The translations under genes were made by a program, and so were the position numbers. The notes below the pieces were generated by a model. It did not search any database. It had not been told where the DNA came from and saw nothing but the letters and a program-made list of their open reading frames with translations. Positions 11,246 through 23,200 of a stretch of 64,000 nucleotides of DNA are shown piece after piece. Source of the stretch: Heligmosomoides polygyrus polygyrus (taxonomy: Eukaryota > Nematoda > Chromadorea > Rhabditida > Heligmosomidae); assembly GCA_947396885.1 (NCBI GenBank), contig OX377201.1, positions 69,786,983 through 69,850,982 of the forward strand. Direction: 5' to 3'. The number at the start of each line of letters is the position of its first letter. The first letter of the stretch is position 1.

Positions 11246-14200
11246 CTGAAAAGGGATAGGTTAAAAGCACTGCAATAGCGGATACCGCTGCAGCGCTCTC
11301 ACACCATTGCAGTCGACTCAGCGAAGTCGCTCCCAACCCAGAGATCTGAAGAAAAAAATGCCAGACGCTATTAGGAGGAGGCTGTGCTCCATCTCGGTCT
11401 CATACGCGTGAAGCTCTTTTGGGATGTACCAGTTGGGAAAACGTTAGGGACAGTTTAATCTGGCCCAATATTGGGTACGAAACAAACGAAAGGTCAGTCT
11501 CAAAGTGGGCGACGAAAAGTGAAGCACAAACCTCTCCATGTAATCGAGCAGGAAACGCTCCACGAACACTTTCTCGAACAGCAGCGACACGACGGCATTG
11601 ATGCCGGCGTAGATTACCAGAAGGCAGCGGTATTCTGTGGATGGCAGATCCATGTTCCCCATGAAGTCGCGCAGCCATGCAGGGGCCCATAGAATGATCA
11701 GCAACGATAACTGAAGATTTGGAGAACATTAGCATCGGGGAAGCACTAAATTCCAACCTTCGTGTTCCGAATTTCGGCCATGTTTGTTCCTTCCGTCTCA
11801 CATTCCGCTTTTTTGGAGAGGAAGGCAGGAGCCAAAAGATCGCTGCCCAAAAGTAGAGCTGCATTAAATGCTATGCATCTCATGGGTTAGGAAGCAGTAA
11901 TCGATGCACTTCCGAAAGGAATACAGTTCGACAGATCAAGCACTATTATCCTTGAAGCTGGTTAAATTATTACTAAAAGAAACTATGAAGTCTCGGTATG
12001 AAGAGAAAACTAGTGCACATAAAACCAATCCAATAGCGGGAGTGTCCGTTGTGTGCTTAAAAAACATAAAACATTCGAATGATCATGAGAATTTGTTCTA
12101 GCAGCTACAAATGTTAGGTCGTTGCATATGAAGTGGCCGATTTTCATTGAAACGTTTGACAGATCATAACTTTTCATGGAAGCAATTTTGTTCATCGAAA
12201 TAAACACCATTGCATTTAATAGACGTTTCCAAACACGACAATAGCTTAGACATTTCATCTTTGCAAAAATCAGAACTGCGAGGATAAATAAAACACAAGC
12301 AGTTATTTTCGCCATCATTTCGGTTGCTGAATTTTTATCCTTCACATGACAATATAAACGCTCGGAAAACGGTAAACGGTCGAGGAGTGATCTGGTGAAT
12401 ATGCTGGATGTGGCAGTTCATATTACAATTCCGCCAGTTTCTGGACAACAAGTTTTGAAACGTGCGGACGCGCGTTGTCATGCAGTAGGATTGGGCCTCT
12501 TTGATTCACCAAAGCCGGCCGTTTTTCAATCAAATTCTGGTGCGTCACTTCAATTTCGACACAGTAGTTCTCTGCTGTGATAGTCTCTCCAGTCTCCAAG
12601 ACCTTGCAGAGGACTATAGCAGCAACTGTCCACCATACGGTCACCATGGTCTTCTTTGGATGGAGACTTGGATTCGGCGTCTCCTTGGAACTCTCATTCT
12701 TGTTCAGCCATTGTGCAGAGCGCCGACAATTGTCAAAAAGATCCATTTTTCGTCGCATGTCACGATCCTGTACGGAAACTTCCTTAGATTGCGCAGCCTT
12801 CACGAAACATGTTGTTTAGGTGTCGTGGCGCTTCAGTATCCACCCGGCGGTTAGTTCGTGCGGGATCCATTTATCACATTCCTTTACTTTTCCGATCGCA
12901 TTTTAGTGGCGACTGATAGTGCTGCCGTCAATGCCGAAATGCTGTGCTGGCTCTTTCACAGTTTGACGTGGATCCGCTTAGACCATGGCCTTGAGTTGAT
13001 CGTCGTTAAGGAGTGATGGTGGCCTACCTCGGTCTTCGTCCTCGAGACTTTCATTTCCAGATCAAAACCTTTCGAACCAGTGGCGAATTGTGCGTTCCTA
13101 AGGAAATTCTCTCCTAATGCAGTGTTGATATTACAAACTACGACCGCGGCGTTGTGCTCGTTTTTCCATTCATATCAGTAGAGCACCAGAAGGTAACGTT
13201 GATCCATACTGTAAAAACGAAGTCAAAAACTCAGCAAGAGTGAATTATGACACAAAAGCTATAAATAGTCAGAAAGGGAAACTCTGCGCTTTTAGAAACT
13301 GTAGACAATGCCGGAAACGGGAACATTCGTACCCACGAGAAATCTACCAGAAATTGAGATAGCAAAATAGGTCATTTCATTTGTAACGACCTAATAGACA
13401 CAATAATTTTGAAGATGCATGTCGAAGCGCAGCGAAGCAAAACGCAGAGTAGGAATTGTGTCATGCGCTCGTTCGCTCCAAGAGCATATCAGTGGTATGC
13501 ACTTCATCAGTATGGAGTTCTGGATCCGAAGATCTTACAACAACACTTTGCCGGATAAGTACTTAAGTGCCTGAACCGGAGAAGATCCGGCAACGTGAAT
13601 ATAGGTTTATTAGGCAGAAGAACACTGAACAACTAGTGTGAGAACGACAGCCTCATATAGGGCCCACGCCGCCGCCTGATTGCTAGTTTGGTAGTCACAG
13701 ATCAAACAACAATGGCACTCCAGATCAACTAGCATTGGCACTACAACGTGTGATCAACCTTTCCTTAACACCTTCCTCCTAATGAACATTGTAAGGTAGA
13801 AACGTAAATGATTCACCTGATAAAATACGAATATGATCGCAATGATGGGTCCACTTGTAGACGTCATGGGGTCCTCGCACGCGTTTAGGTCGTTGTTCTG
13901 CTTTTACGGTCGTCTCCTGCTCCAATCCATTTCCTGGTTCCGACGTTGCCGGCTGCTCCGTTATAGTAGCAGTCGTAGAAGATGACGTAGTTGCACACAT
14001 ATCCATGAGAAGGTCGTCGAAATTTGTTTGCGTTTCACAGGCGCCTTGCTGGATATTGTGCCACAGTTCATTCGTATGGCGCCTTTGGATAGTAACCATT
14101 GACGTGTACATCTATACGGCGTTCCCATGAGGAGCACCGATCCTTCCAGGTGTTCATTTTTTGGTGCCTTCCGTACTCACGCACCCACACGACTTCGTCT

Positions 14201-17200
14201 GGTGCAAAGGCTTTTGGTCGAGCCCCGTGGTGGCGGTTGAATTGCTCTTCCATGGAGTAGTTTCTCGTTGTATTCCGAGTCGCGGATGTGGTCAGCAGAT
14301 ACAGTGGTGGGATGGACATAGCGCTCTCCGATACACTACTAAGAAATCTTGAAGTACGTCCGCGTCCATTTCCGGGCTATGAAACTTCCACAACTTTCCA
14401 AACTTCCCCAACTTCGTCTTCAAAGTGTCGACGAAGCGCTCGACCCGCCCATTCGACTGAAGGTGGAACGGCGACGATCGGGCGATCGGACATGTTCGAT
14501 GCCGTTGATTTCGCAGAAGTCAGCAAACTCCCTCAAGGTGAAGTGACATTGTGTGGCACTAGTGTTTTCGGATTCCCGAAATGAACGAAGAGTCGGGAAA
14601 GCTGGCGAATTGTGGCCTTAGCCGTTGTCAATTTCATTTCGATTACTTCGAGCCATTTAGAGAGAACATCGACCACGACGAGAAACTTCTTCCCGTTGAC
14701 TGATCCAGCAAAGTCGATGTGAATTCTTGCCCAAGGTTCCGTTTCCATTGGCCAAGAGAAAAGTGTCGCTTTTATTGACTCCTTTACTGCTCCTTGACAG
14801 CTTCGACATTTTCGCACGCAATCTTCGACATCCTCAGTGATATTAGCTCGCAATACACAAGATCTGGAAAGCATCCTCGTGAGTCTGGGGTGTCCGTCAT
14901 GCAGATCCAATACTCGACCCCAGAAACTTACCTCAGAATGACGATTCGGGGTCCAAAGAAGAGGCAATCGTGGTCCAACGATAGCGATTAGCGAAGGCTG
15001 GCATGGCGTGCGATTTCATTTGATGACGTTGGTGACTAAGAATCCATTCGGACGAAGTCCATCACCTTACGAAGAATGTCGTTCTGTCGCTTTCTACAGC
15101 GACCTTATCCATATCGACGCACAGGATTTTGCGCACGGAACGGCAGGCTGATTCGGCTTCCCATGTTGCCGTGGCAACGACAAGGTCCTCTGTAGACTGT
15201 GGTTGTTCTGCGATCAGTCGGGACAACGCACCCGCTTGACCGAAGTCCGCTGTCCGTCTGTACTCGATCTGGAAGTCGTTGCCCAACAGAATCAATGACC
15301 ACCGCAGAAGTCGATTAGCGGTGTAAATCGGAACGCCTTGCTTGCTTCAAAAATGGAAAATAGTGGCTTGTAGTCCGTCAGCAGTGTGAAGTGTCGTCCC
15401 ATCAGGTAGCGGTGAAACTTGAGTACAGCAAAGACTAGTGCAAGTCCTTTTTCTATTTGGCCGTACTTTTCTCTGACCGTTCAGGCGTCGGCTGGCATTA
15501 CATATAGCCTTTTCTGTGCCGTTCTTGAACCGGTGTACGATTGCTGTTCCAATGCCGTAATCGGATGCATTAGCTGCTACTACGAATTCCAATTTTGGAT
15601 CGCAGTGGGTGAAGAGTAGAGGCGAGCAATAACTTCCTTGGCTCGCCTGAAGGCTTCTTCTTGTTCAAGCGCCCACTTGAATTGCGCATGTTTCTTGAGC
15701 AGTTCATCCAACAGGGCACGTAGATTGTGCATTTCTTTTACAAACGTGCCGTAGTAGTTTATCATTCCTAGGAATGATCGGAGTTGTGCCGGAACATAAC
15801 TCCAACGCAGCGCGAACCCTCCTTGGCGTCGCGCGCGGTGCGTGACGAAATTGGACGAATTGTCGCGGTCCGACTTCTTCCGACAGGGACGGCTGGTGAC
15901 TCGCGCTACAGCGAGAAAGTGTGCCGGCGTCTGTCGACAGCGTTTTTCGCGCAGAAAGAGGAAGGTAGTTGGGTAAGACACTTCTGATGTCTCCTGGAAG
16001 GAATTCTATGTGTGCTGGTAAGGAATTCTATGCCCAATTCTATGCGTACCTCGCTCGTACTAGTGCTCTGTTAACCGAAAGTAAACTTTAAACTCTAGCA
16101 AATTAGAGTGCATAGAATACTGGTGAAGTTAGCTGCTATATCTCTATACGAGTCTACCACGCATGAACTTACGACAATTTCCTATTATTCGTAAAATCAC
16201 GATCTTCTTGAAGATTCCTTCTTGAAGTGGGAGCGTTTGTTAACAAATTGCAATGGAATGAGACTCAATCTATTTCAAATCAGTGAAGAGAAACGGCCAA
16301 AGACATGGTGAGGAAAATTCGAGACCACTACTGGGCCTGGATAGAAATTTCGGAAGCAAGTGCTTGTAAGTTCGCGAAACTTTTCACAAATTTTCTTTGA
16401 ACAGTTGTCCTTGTAATCAAGTTTGAAGTTTTATTGGATTGCTGAGACGTGAGACTCTTGCTAGAATTCAAGAACAGGTCAAGGGCGCATTAATCCATAG
16501 CTTTTTTCCTTAATTCTATCTTTGTTCCACCTTGGCCGTCATCTTTCTCCAACTCACTTGTCTTAGTTCAATTGCTGCTTTAACAATGGCAAAATTTCGT
16601 GCTCCGCGGCTAAACGAGCATCATCGAGCGCACTTCCGCGTTTCACCGCCGCGACGTCGCATGCGGCTGGCGCGCGATGTCGCATTGGAGTTATGTCCTG
16701 GAGCCGAGTTGTGCCAGTTCTTGTGGCCGTGGCGTTTCAATGATGGATCGGATTTTCTCTGGGTCAGGGCGGCGTCCCTTCTCGTCAATGATGACGCCGT
16801 GGTAGTTGATTTCTGGCATCATAAAATGGCGCTTCTGCAGTCGAGTGCGGAATCCCTAATCACGGAATCGCTTGAACTGCGCTTCCAAGTTTTTACGATG
16901 CTCTTCCGTTGTCCTTCCGGTCACGATGATGTCGTCCTGGTAATCTGCTACTCCTGGAAGTTCAGCTATCATTGAACCGATAATCTGTTGGAAGATTCCG
17001 GGTGCTGACTTCACCCCGAACGGAAGGCGGTTGTAGGGGAACAGAGCGCGATGTGTGTTTATGATGAGTAGCTCCTTCGATTCGTCTTCCACTTCGATCT
17101 GAAGATAGGCATCCGCTAGATCGATTTGAGAAAAAAGCTCACCACCGTTGAGTTTCGTGAATATTTCTTCGGTCGTAGGCAACGGGTCCACGGATCTCCC

Positions 17201-20200
17201 TCGATAGAGAGCCTTCGGGCTCTCTTGTTAAGAGGGATCTCGGGCCGCTTGTCGCAGGGCCACGTGGCGCGTCCCCGGGTGGTTGATAGGGGAATTAAAC
17301 GCGAACCAAATGCGACCGTGTACTGCCCAGAGACGCAGGTGGGATGCAGGGGATGGACTCCTTGCTCCTGCTGTGTCGGGTCGATGCGTTCCTTGTGCGT
17401 GGGAGCGGCATGTTCGTGCACAGTGTGCGTGGATGTGTCCGTGACTGTGCGGATTGTAACTGTGTCGGCTCGGCCAAAAGCTTGCACTCGGTAGACTGGG
17501 AGTACATGTAAGGCGGTTCGAGGCCGCCTTAAGTCTCGCCCCGTCCCTTCGGGCAGTCTGGCTGGCTGCCCGGAGTACCCCGCCCGCACGACAGAGCCTG
17601 ACTAGCTACCCGTGTTGTATTCCAGTCAAACACAGCAGCACTAAAGGGCCTCATTCCCCTGACCCTGAAAGAGCCCCCATTTCTGCAGCGATGGGAAGGA
17701 CGAGTACGGAGAGGCTGCTAAAATCTCAGGGCCTAACCAGGCTGCGCAAACTGAGAAGGACTAGGATGACGATCTGTACTTACAACGGCGCGCTTGCGTC
17801 GGAAGCATCCGTCGAGGACCTGATGATGCAAGCCAGGAAGATCAAGTACGACGTTATCGGACTGACCGAGACGAGAAGACACCACCCCCTACACGCCGCC
17901 TACGACTCCGGAGAAGAACTGTTCCTCGGAACATGCGACAGCAGGGGAGTAGGCGGCGTTGGTGTCCTCGCCAACACGCACTTGGCCATGAACATCGATT
18001 CGTACGAGTCTCTGACAAGCCGAATCGGACGTCTGCGACTGAAGCGATGTGGCTCCGTGCCAGCCTTGACTATGTTCGTCGCGTATGCCCCAACATCCGA
18101 CTACGACGACGAAGACGTCGAGGCCTTCTACGTGGAGCTGGAGAAGTTCTATTACCCATTGACGACCGCGCAGCAAATCGCGTGTCTGACGCGTGGGACC
18201 GCGCGCTGGGACCGCCTTGAGGCTCGAATCTCGTGCATTCACTACTTCACGGTATTCCAAATGAAGCTCCTTCTCCAATGGGTGAGCCACATATTGGAAA
18301 AGGCCGGAACAGGTTGGAAGCAAAACGTAGAAGATGTATTTGCTGCTACAAAAAGGTCAGCACAGAAAAGGGCGCACGTTCGTCACGAATCGTGCAAATA
18401 AGGTGACCACACGATGTAGCAAGTGTTTGAAATATTTTTTCTAAATTGGGTTCAAGTTTTTCGCGAGAAATTTGACTAGATGTCTTAACCATGGCCACTT
18501 TTGTAAGATATACGTAGCTGTTCGTGAGTACTATCTATTTATTTGAGGTTTGAATAGTGTGTAGTGCTGATTTTTTTTATCAAAGCTTTCGTTAGAAGTA
18601 AATGATTCTTGGGCCACTGTGCAGGTAGCATTGATAGGATCCAACGAATCTAATGAATACTAGTAAACTATGAAAAATCAAGGAAGTGCGCCGCAGCGAA
18701 CATTTTTTTAACCGCGGGCTGAAATTGGGCCGCGCGGTCCCACGCGACAGAAAAACTGCGGGCCGAAATTGGGCCGCGCGGTCGTCAATGGGATAAGGAA
18801 GATCACACCTTCTACAAGGTGATCGTCGGCGACTTCAACGCCAAGATCGGGCCACGAAGGTCGCCGGAAGAACTTCACATCGGAACCCACGGTTTGGAGT
18901 GGAACGAGCAAGGTGAAAGGCTGTCTGAGTTTATCATGTCGACCAAGACCATCCATGGAAACTCGCAGTTCCAGAAGCCTCCCTCCCTACGATGGACCTG
19001 GGAATCCCCCGGTGGCCAGTTCCACAACGAGATCGACCACATCATCTTCAATCGCAAGTATTGCCTGACCGATGTCTCCGTTGTCCCCAAGTTCTACACG
19101 GGATCGGACCACCGCCTCCTTCGCGCAAGGTTCCGCTTTTCGCGTCAAGGAGAGAAGGCCGCGAAGTTCAAGAAGAGGAATCCCAGAACGACCATCAACT
19201 GGGATCTCTACACCTCTCTTGTCGGCCTTTGGGAAGATGCCGTCATGGACAACGTCGAGGAGGAATACGATCGCTTCGTGCACCATCTCCACGATAGTGC
19301 TAAGGGAGCCGAGAGCTTAAAGACCACCAAGAGACGCCTGTCTCCGGAAACTCTTGAGCTGATACGCCAGCGTGGAGCAGCACGAGCGTCAGGCAACTAC
19401 CAACTGACGGCCGAGCTTGCGAAGCAATGCAGAGAGGCGATAAAGGAGGATCTTAAGGAGAGAAGGGCGGAAGTGTTGGCTGAAGCAGCAGAGGCAGGGC
19501 TGAGCATCCGCAATGCCCGCCGGAACTTCGCCAACTTCAAGACCAAGATGACAGCTCTCCGACGTCCTGACGGAACCGTCACCTCTTCCAGAAGGACCAC
19601 GGAGAAGGTCATCCACGACTTCTACTCCGATCTCTTCGATAGCAACGTCCACCTGCCCCCACGCCATCTTCCGCAGGATGGATACGTCGTTCCCTCTGTT
19701 CTCCCTTCCGAGATCCCACACGCCATCTTGTCGGTGAAGAAACGTACAGCATCCGGTTATGACAGGATCAGAGCTGAACACCTGAAGAACCTCCCGCCAG
19801 CGCTCATCAACACCTTGGCGCGGCTCTTCACACGCTACCTGTCCGAATGCAAGGTTCCATCTCAGTGGAAGACCAGCAAGACCGTTTTGTTGTACAAGAA
19901 GGGAGACGTGCACGACATTGGCAACTATCGCCCGATCTGCCTGCTGTCCGTAGTCTACAAGCTGTTCACTCGAGTCATCCTGAATAGGATTAGTAGAACG
20001 CTGGACGAAGGACAGCCATGCGAGCAAGCAGGATTTCGGAGAGGATTCAGCACGATCGACCACATACACACCATTACGAAGCTCATCGAAGTGTCGCGAG
20101 AGTACAAGCTGCCGCTGTGCCATACGTTCATCGACCTGAAGAAGGCATTCGACTCCGTCGAGACTGAAGCGGTCATGGAAGCCCTGCTCACCCAGGGCGT

Positions 20201-23200
20201 TCCTACTCAGTACATCAGGGTCCTTCGAGAGCTGTACAGTGGATTCACGACCAAGATCTCACCATTCTACAACGACGTCGTCATTGACGTGAAGAGAGGG
20301 GTTCGACAAGGGGATACCATATCCCCGAAGCTCTTCAGCGCCACCCTCGAAAACGTCATGCGCGAACTAGAATGGGAAGACATGGGAGTGAAGGTCGACG
20401 GCCGGCAACTGCACCATCTTCGCTTCGCTGACGACATCGTGCTCATAACACCGAGCATCAGTCAGGCGGAACGAATGCTGGCCGACTTCGATCGTGTATG
20501 TGGGAACGTTGGACTGCAGCTGAATCTTACGAAGACGATGTTCATGAAGAACGGATGGGTTTCTGATGCCCCATTCTCGCTCAACGGAACGAACATCTCC
20601 GAATGCTCCAGCTATGTGTATCTGGGTCGCGAAGTCAACATGACCAACGACCTAGCACCAGAGCTGAGCAGGAGGAAACGAGCGGCTTGGGGAGCTTTCA
20701 AGAGCGTCGAAGAAGTCGCGAAGAAGACGAAGAACGTCCGACTCCGTGCCCACCTATTCGACTCCACTGTTCTTCCTGCCCTAACATACGCCTCAGAGAC
20801 CTGGGCTATACGAAAGCAGGATGAACACGCGATCAGCGTCGCGCAGCGTGGAATCGAGAGGACGATGCTCGGAGTGACACGACTCACGCAAGTGAGAGAA
20901 GGCCTCCGGAGTTCCGAGCTTCGTCGACGTTCGAAGATCAGAGACGCTGTCGCATGGGCCAAGTCGTCGAAAATTAGGTGGGCCGGCCACGTAATGCGAT
21001 TCGCAGACACCCGCTGGACGAGAGCCGTCACAGATTGGATTCCGCGGGATGTCAAAAGAACACCAGGACGCCCACCAACGCGTTGGTCGGACTTCTTCGT
21101 GAAAGCCCTGAACGACCGATATGACGCTCTTCGTGTCCCTCGAGCGAGGAGGATCCATTGGACCACTCTGGCACGCGACAGGGACGAATGGAGACGCTGC
21201 TGGCGCCCGCTCGAGCAAGTCGATGATCAACGGGTACAGGCGACAGGCAACGGGTGCACATGGAGCATCAAAGCGCTGTTGAGTCCAGTGGAGAAGTCTG
21301 CACAGAGACGAATTGATTCATTGCTCTTCTTCACGATCACTACAGGAGCTGCCCAGTTGGAGTGGTCAACTGGCGACAGAACATTTTCAGCGAGAAGTCT
21401 GTCGATTTCCATATCGACTGGGTAGCAAAGGGTACAGGACGCCTCTGACGATAGACAGGCTGGGCGTCAGGTCTAAGAAATAGCTTTGCTTTTGCCTTTG
21501 TGCAGTGTCCAAGGCCAGGCAGGAATACTTCAGCGAAACTACGTTTTATAAAGGCGACCGTTTCGTTACGGATGTCATTGAGTGCGGCTGTGGCTTGTCG
21601 ACAGTGGAATTGTTCCTTAAGCTGGCGATACTGTTTTTCGGCGCACCATTCTAGTCCGAGTAGGTCAGTTGCCTCGGTGACGTAGCAGTTTCCTTGTCCC
21701 GTTGTGACTCTCTGGTGACGGTCAAATATGGTGAAGTTTGCCTTGAATAGTCCAATGATGTGCATTGGTGATCCGTCGGCTGTCTTTATCGGCATGGCAT
21801 TACCATTAATGGTTGGGGATCCCATCTCGTTCCGTGTTCTACGTGAAATAATGGTTACGTCGGATCTAGTGTCCAGTTGGAACCTAGTGGAAAATCCGTT
21901 TATTTCCACTCTCACGTAGGTGCGTGCATCCTGTGTCGCTGATGACGCATTGTCGCAACGAATATTTCATCGTCGGGATCTCGACTTCCTTGGAAAATAC
22001 GCGTTCTTTTGGTAGTTGAAGTCGAACTTGGTTCTCGATGTGGCTCTCGTGACGCCGCTCGGTGGCGGAAGATCACGTTCCGGGATGAACACCGTGTATG
22101 CGTTCCGCTTGACTTGATGTGATGTGCAGCACTTACTTCTTTGGATTCCGACGTGCAATTGTCAAAACTGAGGGCGACGAAGGTTTCGGTGTCGTTTACG
22201 AAGTCGTCTAGGGAAGATGAAGGATCGTCTTCCTTCAAGCAATTGAGACGATTCAGCAGTCGGTGGCGTGTGTCAGAGTGGGACTAACCGGTCAGACCTG
22301 ATAAGAATACCAGGCATTTCAGAGAATCGCCGTCGACGTCTTTCATTGAAGCATGCCCGAATTTCTTTTTGATTTTGTTGCTGAAGTCTCGGTAGGAGAC
22401 GTGCGACGTAGTCGGCTCGCATGTTGACTGCAGGAACTCGAATCGTCGTCGAATTAGAGTCTGCTTGGGTCCGAACCGCTTGGTCAGGTCGATCTGTCGT
22501 GGCCTCCGTGTAGAATGGAGTCGGAATAGGTTTTATACGCTTGTCTATCGAGCAGCAACAGGTTGCGTTTACGATCGTCAGGCAGTGACGAACCTCGATC
22601 ACTGATGACTGGTTCATATCGCCTGAACCAGTCCTTGAATATCGTCGTCGTCGTCATAGGTGAAGGTCGGTAGGTGTCCGACAAGGTCACCGTATGGGTC
22701 GGGCGAGGGGAGGGGTATGGCAAACCGGTACGGTTGAAGCAGCTTTGTTTTCCAGCAGCTTCTCCATCAGAAAAACCATCGGGTGGTTCTGCTGTTGGAG
22801 CACGAACAGCGCCGCTGCCAACCATGGCGATGAGACGGCTTCTGACGACGTAGAAGGCGGAGGGGTGGCTGTCGACGCAACGCGGAGTCGATTGCACATC
22901 CTGATCGCCACTGAACACGATCCGACGGCGCGAATGTAGATTTATTAGGCAGAAGAGCACTGAATAACTATTGTGAGAATGACAGCCTTAGGTAGGGCCC
23001 ACGGGGCCGCTTGATTGGTTAGTTTGGTCGTGACAGATTAAACAACAACGGCACTCCAAATCAACTAGCATTGGCACTACGACGTGTGATCATCCTTTCC
23101 TCAGCATGAACATTTAGGAATTGCAGCCACGACATCTACTAGTCAGCAAGAAATCTATCAGTAAGCTGTCTTTGTGCTCTTTCGATAGTGTAAAACCAGC

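Larger units (their letters stand above)
17188..21244 (+). mobile_element. RTE-like LINE inserted in the Gypsy RT
   Basis: A 4.06 kb insertion flanked by an 11-bp duplication, AGGCAACGGGT (17177-17187 and 21245-21255). It has a GC-rich 500-bp leader, an APE-type endonuclease and a reverse transcriptase in one frame, the layout of RTE-clade elements. The coding region reaches the very end of the insertion with no 3' UTR and no stop of its own. A 640-bp MITE splits the endonuclease. A fragment of the same family is at 53725-54445. Confidence 0.9.
13572..23112 (-). mobile_element. Gypsy-like LTR retrotransposon with nested insertions
   Basis: Two related LTRs (13572-13788 and 22912-23112), a primer-binding-site-like sequence next to the right LTR, and pol order protease, reverse transcriptase, RNase H, integrase on the minus strand identify a Ty3/Gypsy-type element. 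It now spans 9.5 kb because an RTE-like LINE (17188-21244) sits in the RT and a Mutator-like MITE (15791-16705) in the RT/RNase H region; without them it is about 4.5 kb. Frameshifts are common and the protease active site is altered. No clear target duplication was found. It lies in the largest ATPase intron, on the same strand as the gene. Confidence 0.88.

Noticed and set aside
12010..12345. Minus-strand frame with a hydrophobic N-terminus
   Set aside because: Intronic, AT-rich, no conserved motif; likely chance.
17116..17589. Open frames over the LINE leader
   Set aside because: GC-rich 5' leader with no domain; coding starts near 17691-17766.
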